Below, piece by piece: positions 63,866-64,000 of a stretch of 64,000 nucleotides of DNA. Positions within the stretch are counted from its first letter, which is position 1. Every line of letters starts with the position of its first letter. The stretch comes from Magnetovibrio sp. Its GTDB lineage: Bacteria; Pseudomonadota; Alphaproteobacteria; Rhodospirillales; Casp-alpha2. The stretch lies in NCBI GenBank assembly GCA_002690705.1, contig NZFO01000002.1, positions 1 to 64,000 on the forward strand, in the 5' to 3' direction. The notes beneath the pieces were generated by a model. It worked only from the letters and a program-made list of their open reading frames with translations. It searched no databases and was not told the origin of the DNA. The position numbers and the translations under genes are program-made.

Positions 63866-64000
63866 GTTCTCTCCCATTTATTGGAAAATTGAGGCCAGCG
63901 TAGATAGCAAAACTAAAGCTCTCATGCCAGCGCCAAATAGTATTTTAATACATTTACCATAACATAATCATCTTTGTGAAATTTTTAAGCACAAACAATT
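63866..64000. other. gltB upstream region, window edge
   Basis: AT-rich upstream region; the gltB promoter presumably lies here. No operator is recognisable by eye, and the window ends. Confidence 0.3.

Overview
The window looks like chromosome from an uncultured, probably marine, alphaproteobacterium of Rhodospirillales or SAR116 type. The evidence is gene content and order: a TPR protein next to ispE, the hprK-rapZ-manX-ptsH-ptsI block near pckA with a chvI/chvG scar beside it, argD-argF-hslO, recX, gltB-gltD, and many family III CoA-transferases, TRAP and dioxygenase genes. Base composition is moderate (mid-40s % GC by eye). I saw no rRNA, CRISPR array, transposase or prophage gene. The assignment is inference from gene content, not from a marker-gene comparison.

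Layout. 0-8 kb: a TPR lipid/envelope-type protein, ispE, tRNA-Gln, a photolyase, then on the minus strand sbtA-sbtB-like genes followed by purE-purK. 8-29 kb: catabolic genes, namely a lone fumarate-reductase-like flavoprotein, a GST, a cupin, an MBL-fold hydrolase, msrB, a CoA-transferase/acyl-CoA dehydrogenase/ThDP-enzyme operon, TauD- and PhyH-type dioxygenases around a lone Mla-type ATPase, a 2-hydroxyacid dehydrogenase, an aminotransferase/SDR pair, and an enoyl-CoA hydratase/CoA-transferase pair. 29-34 kb: tRNA-Gly(CCC), a radical SAM protein, apaG, folE, trkH and an OmpA-like lipoprotein. 34-40 kb: lipoprotein-hslO, argF-argD, an ABC-2 permease, recX. 40-50 kb: a cyclic-nucleotide-domain/TPR protein, the PTS regulatory cascade, a decayed chvI/chvG remnant, a HugZ-like protein and pckA. 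50-57.7 kb: a signal-less substrate-binding protein, a glutamine amidotransferase-like hydrolase, a third CoA-transferase, a decaying TRAP operon and a PaaI-thioesterase pseudogene. 57.7-64 kb: gltD and gltB.

How the genes work together. HprK, RapZ, EIIA-Man, HPr and EI form a sugar-transport-independent phosphorelay that in alphaproteobacteria links carbon/PEP status to regulation, and pckA sits next to it. The partner two-component system normally found here is reduced to a roughly 310-bp scar that fuses the start of ChvI to the end of ChvG. SbtA/SbtB next to PurE/PurK puts bicarbonate uptake beside the purine enzyme that consumes bicarbonate. ArgD/ArgF and GltB/GltD serve arginine and glutamate synthesis.

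The most notable theme is recent gene decay: the chvI/chvG deletion scar, a nonsense codon inside the TRAP large permease, a TRAP binding protein without its signal peptide, a PaaI thioesterase pseudogene, and an MBL-fold gene whose only well-placed start codon is AUC. I did not find a clear new defence or mobile system. The strongest candidate 'new' associations are the bicarbonate-purine neighbourhood, the lone Mla ATPase with a changed H-loop next to a TauD dioxygenase, and the cNMP-TPR protein that overlaps ptsI tail to tail.
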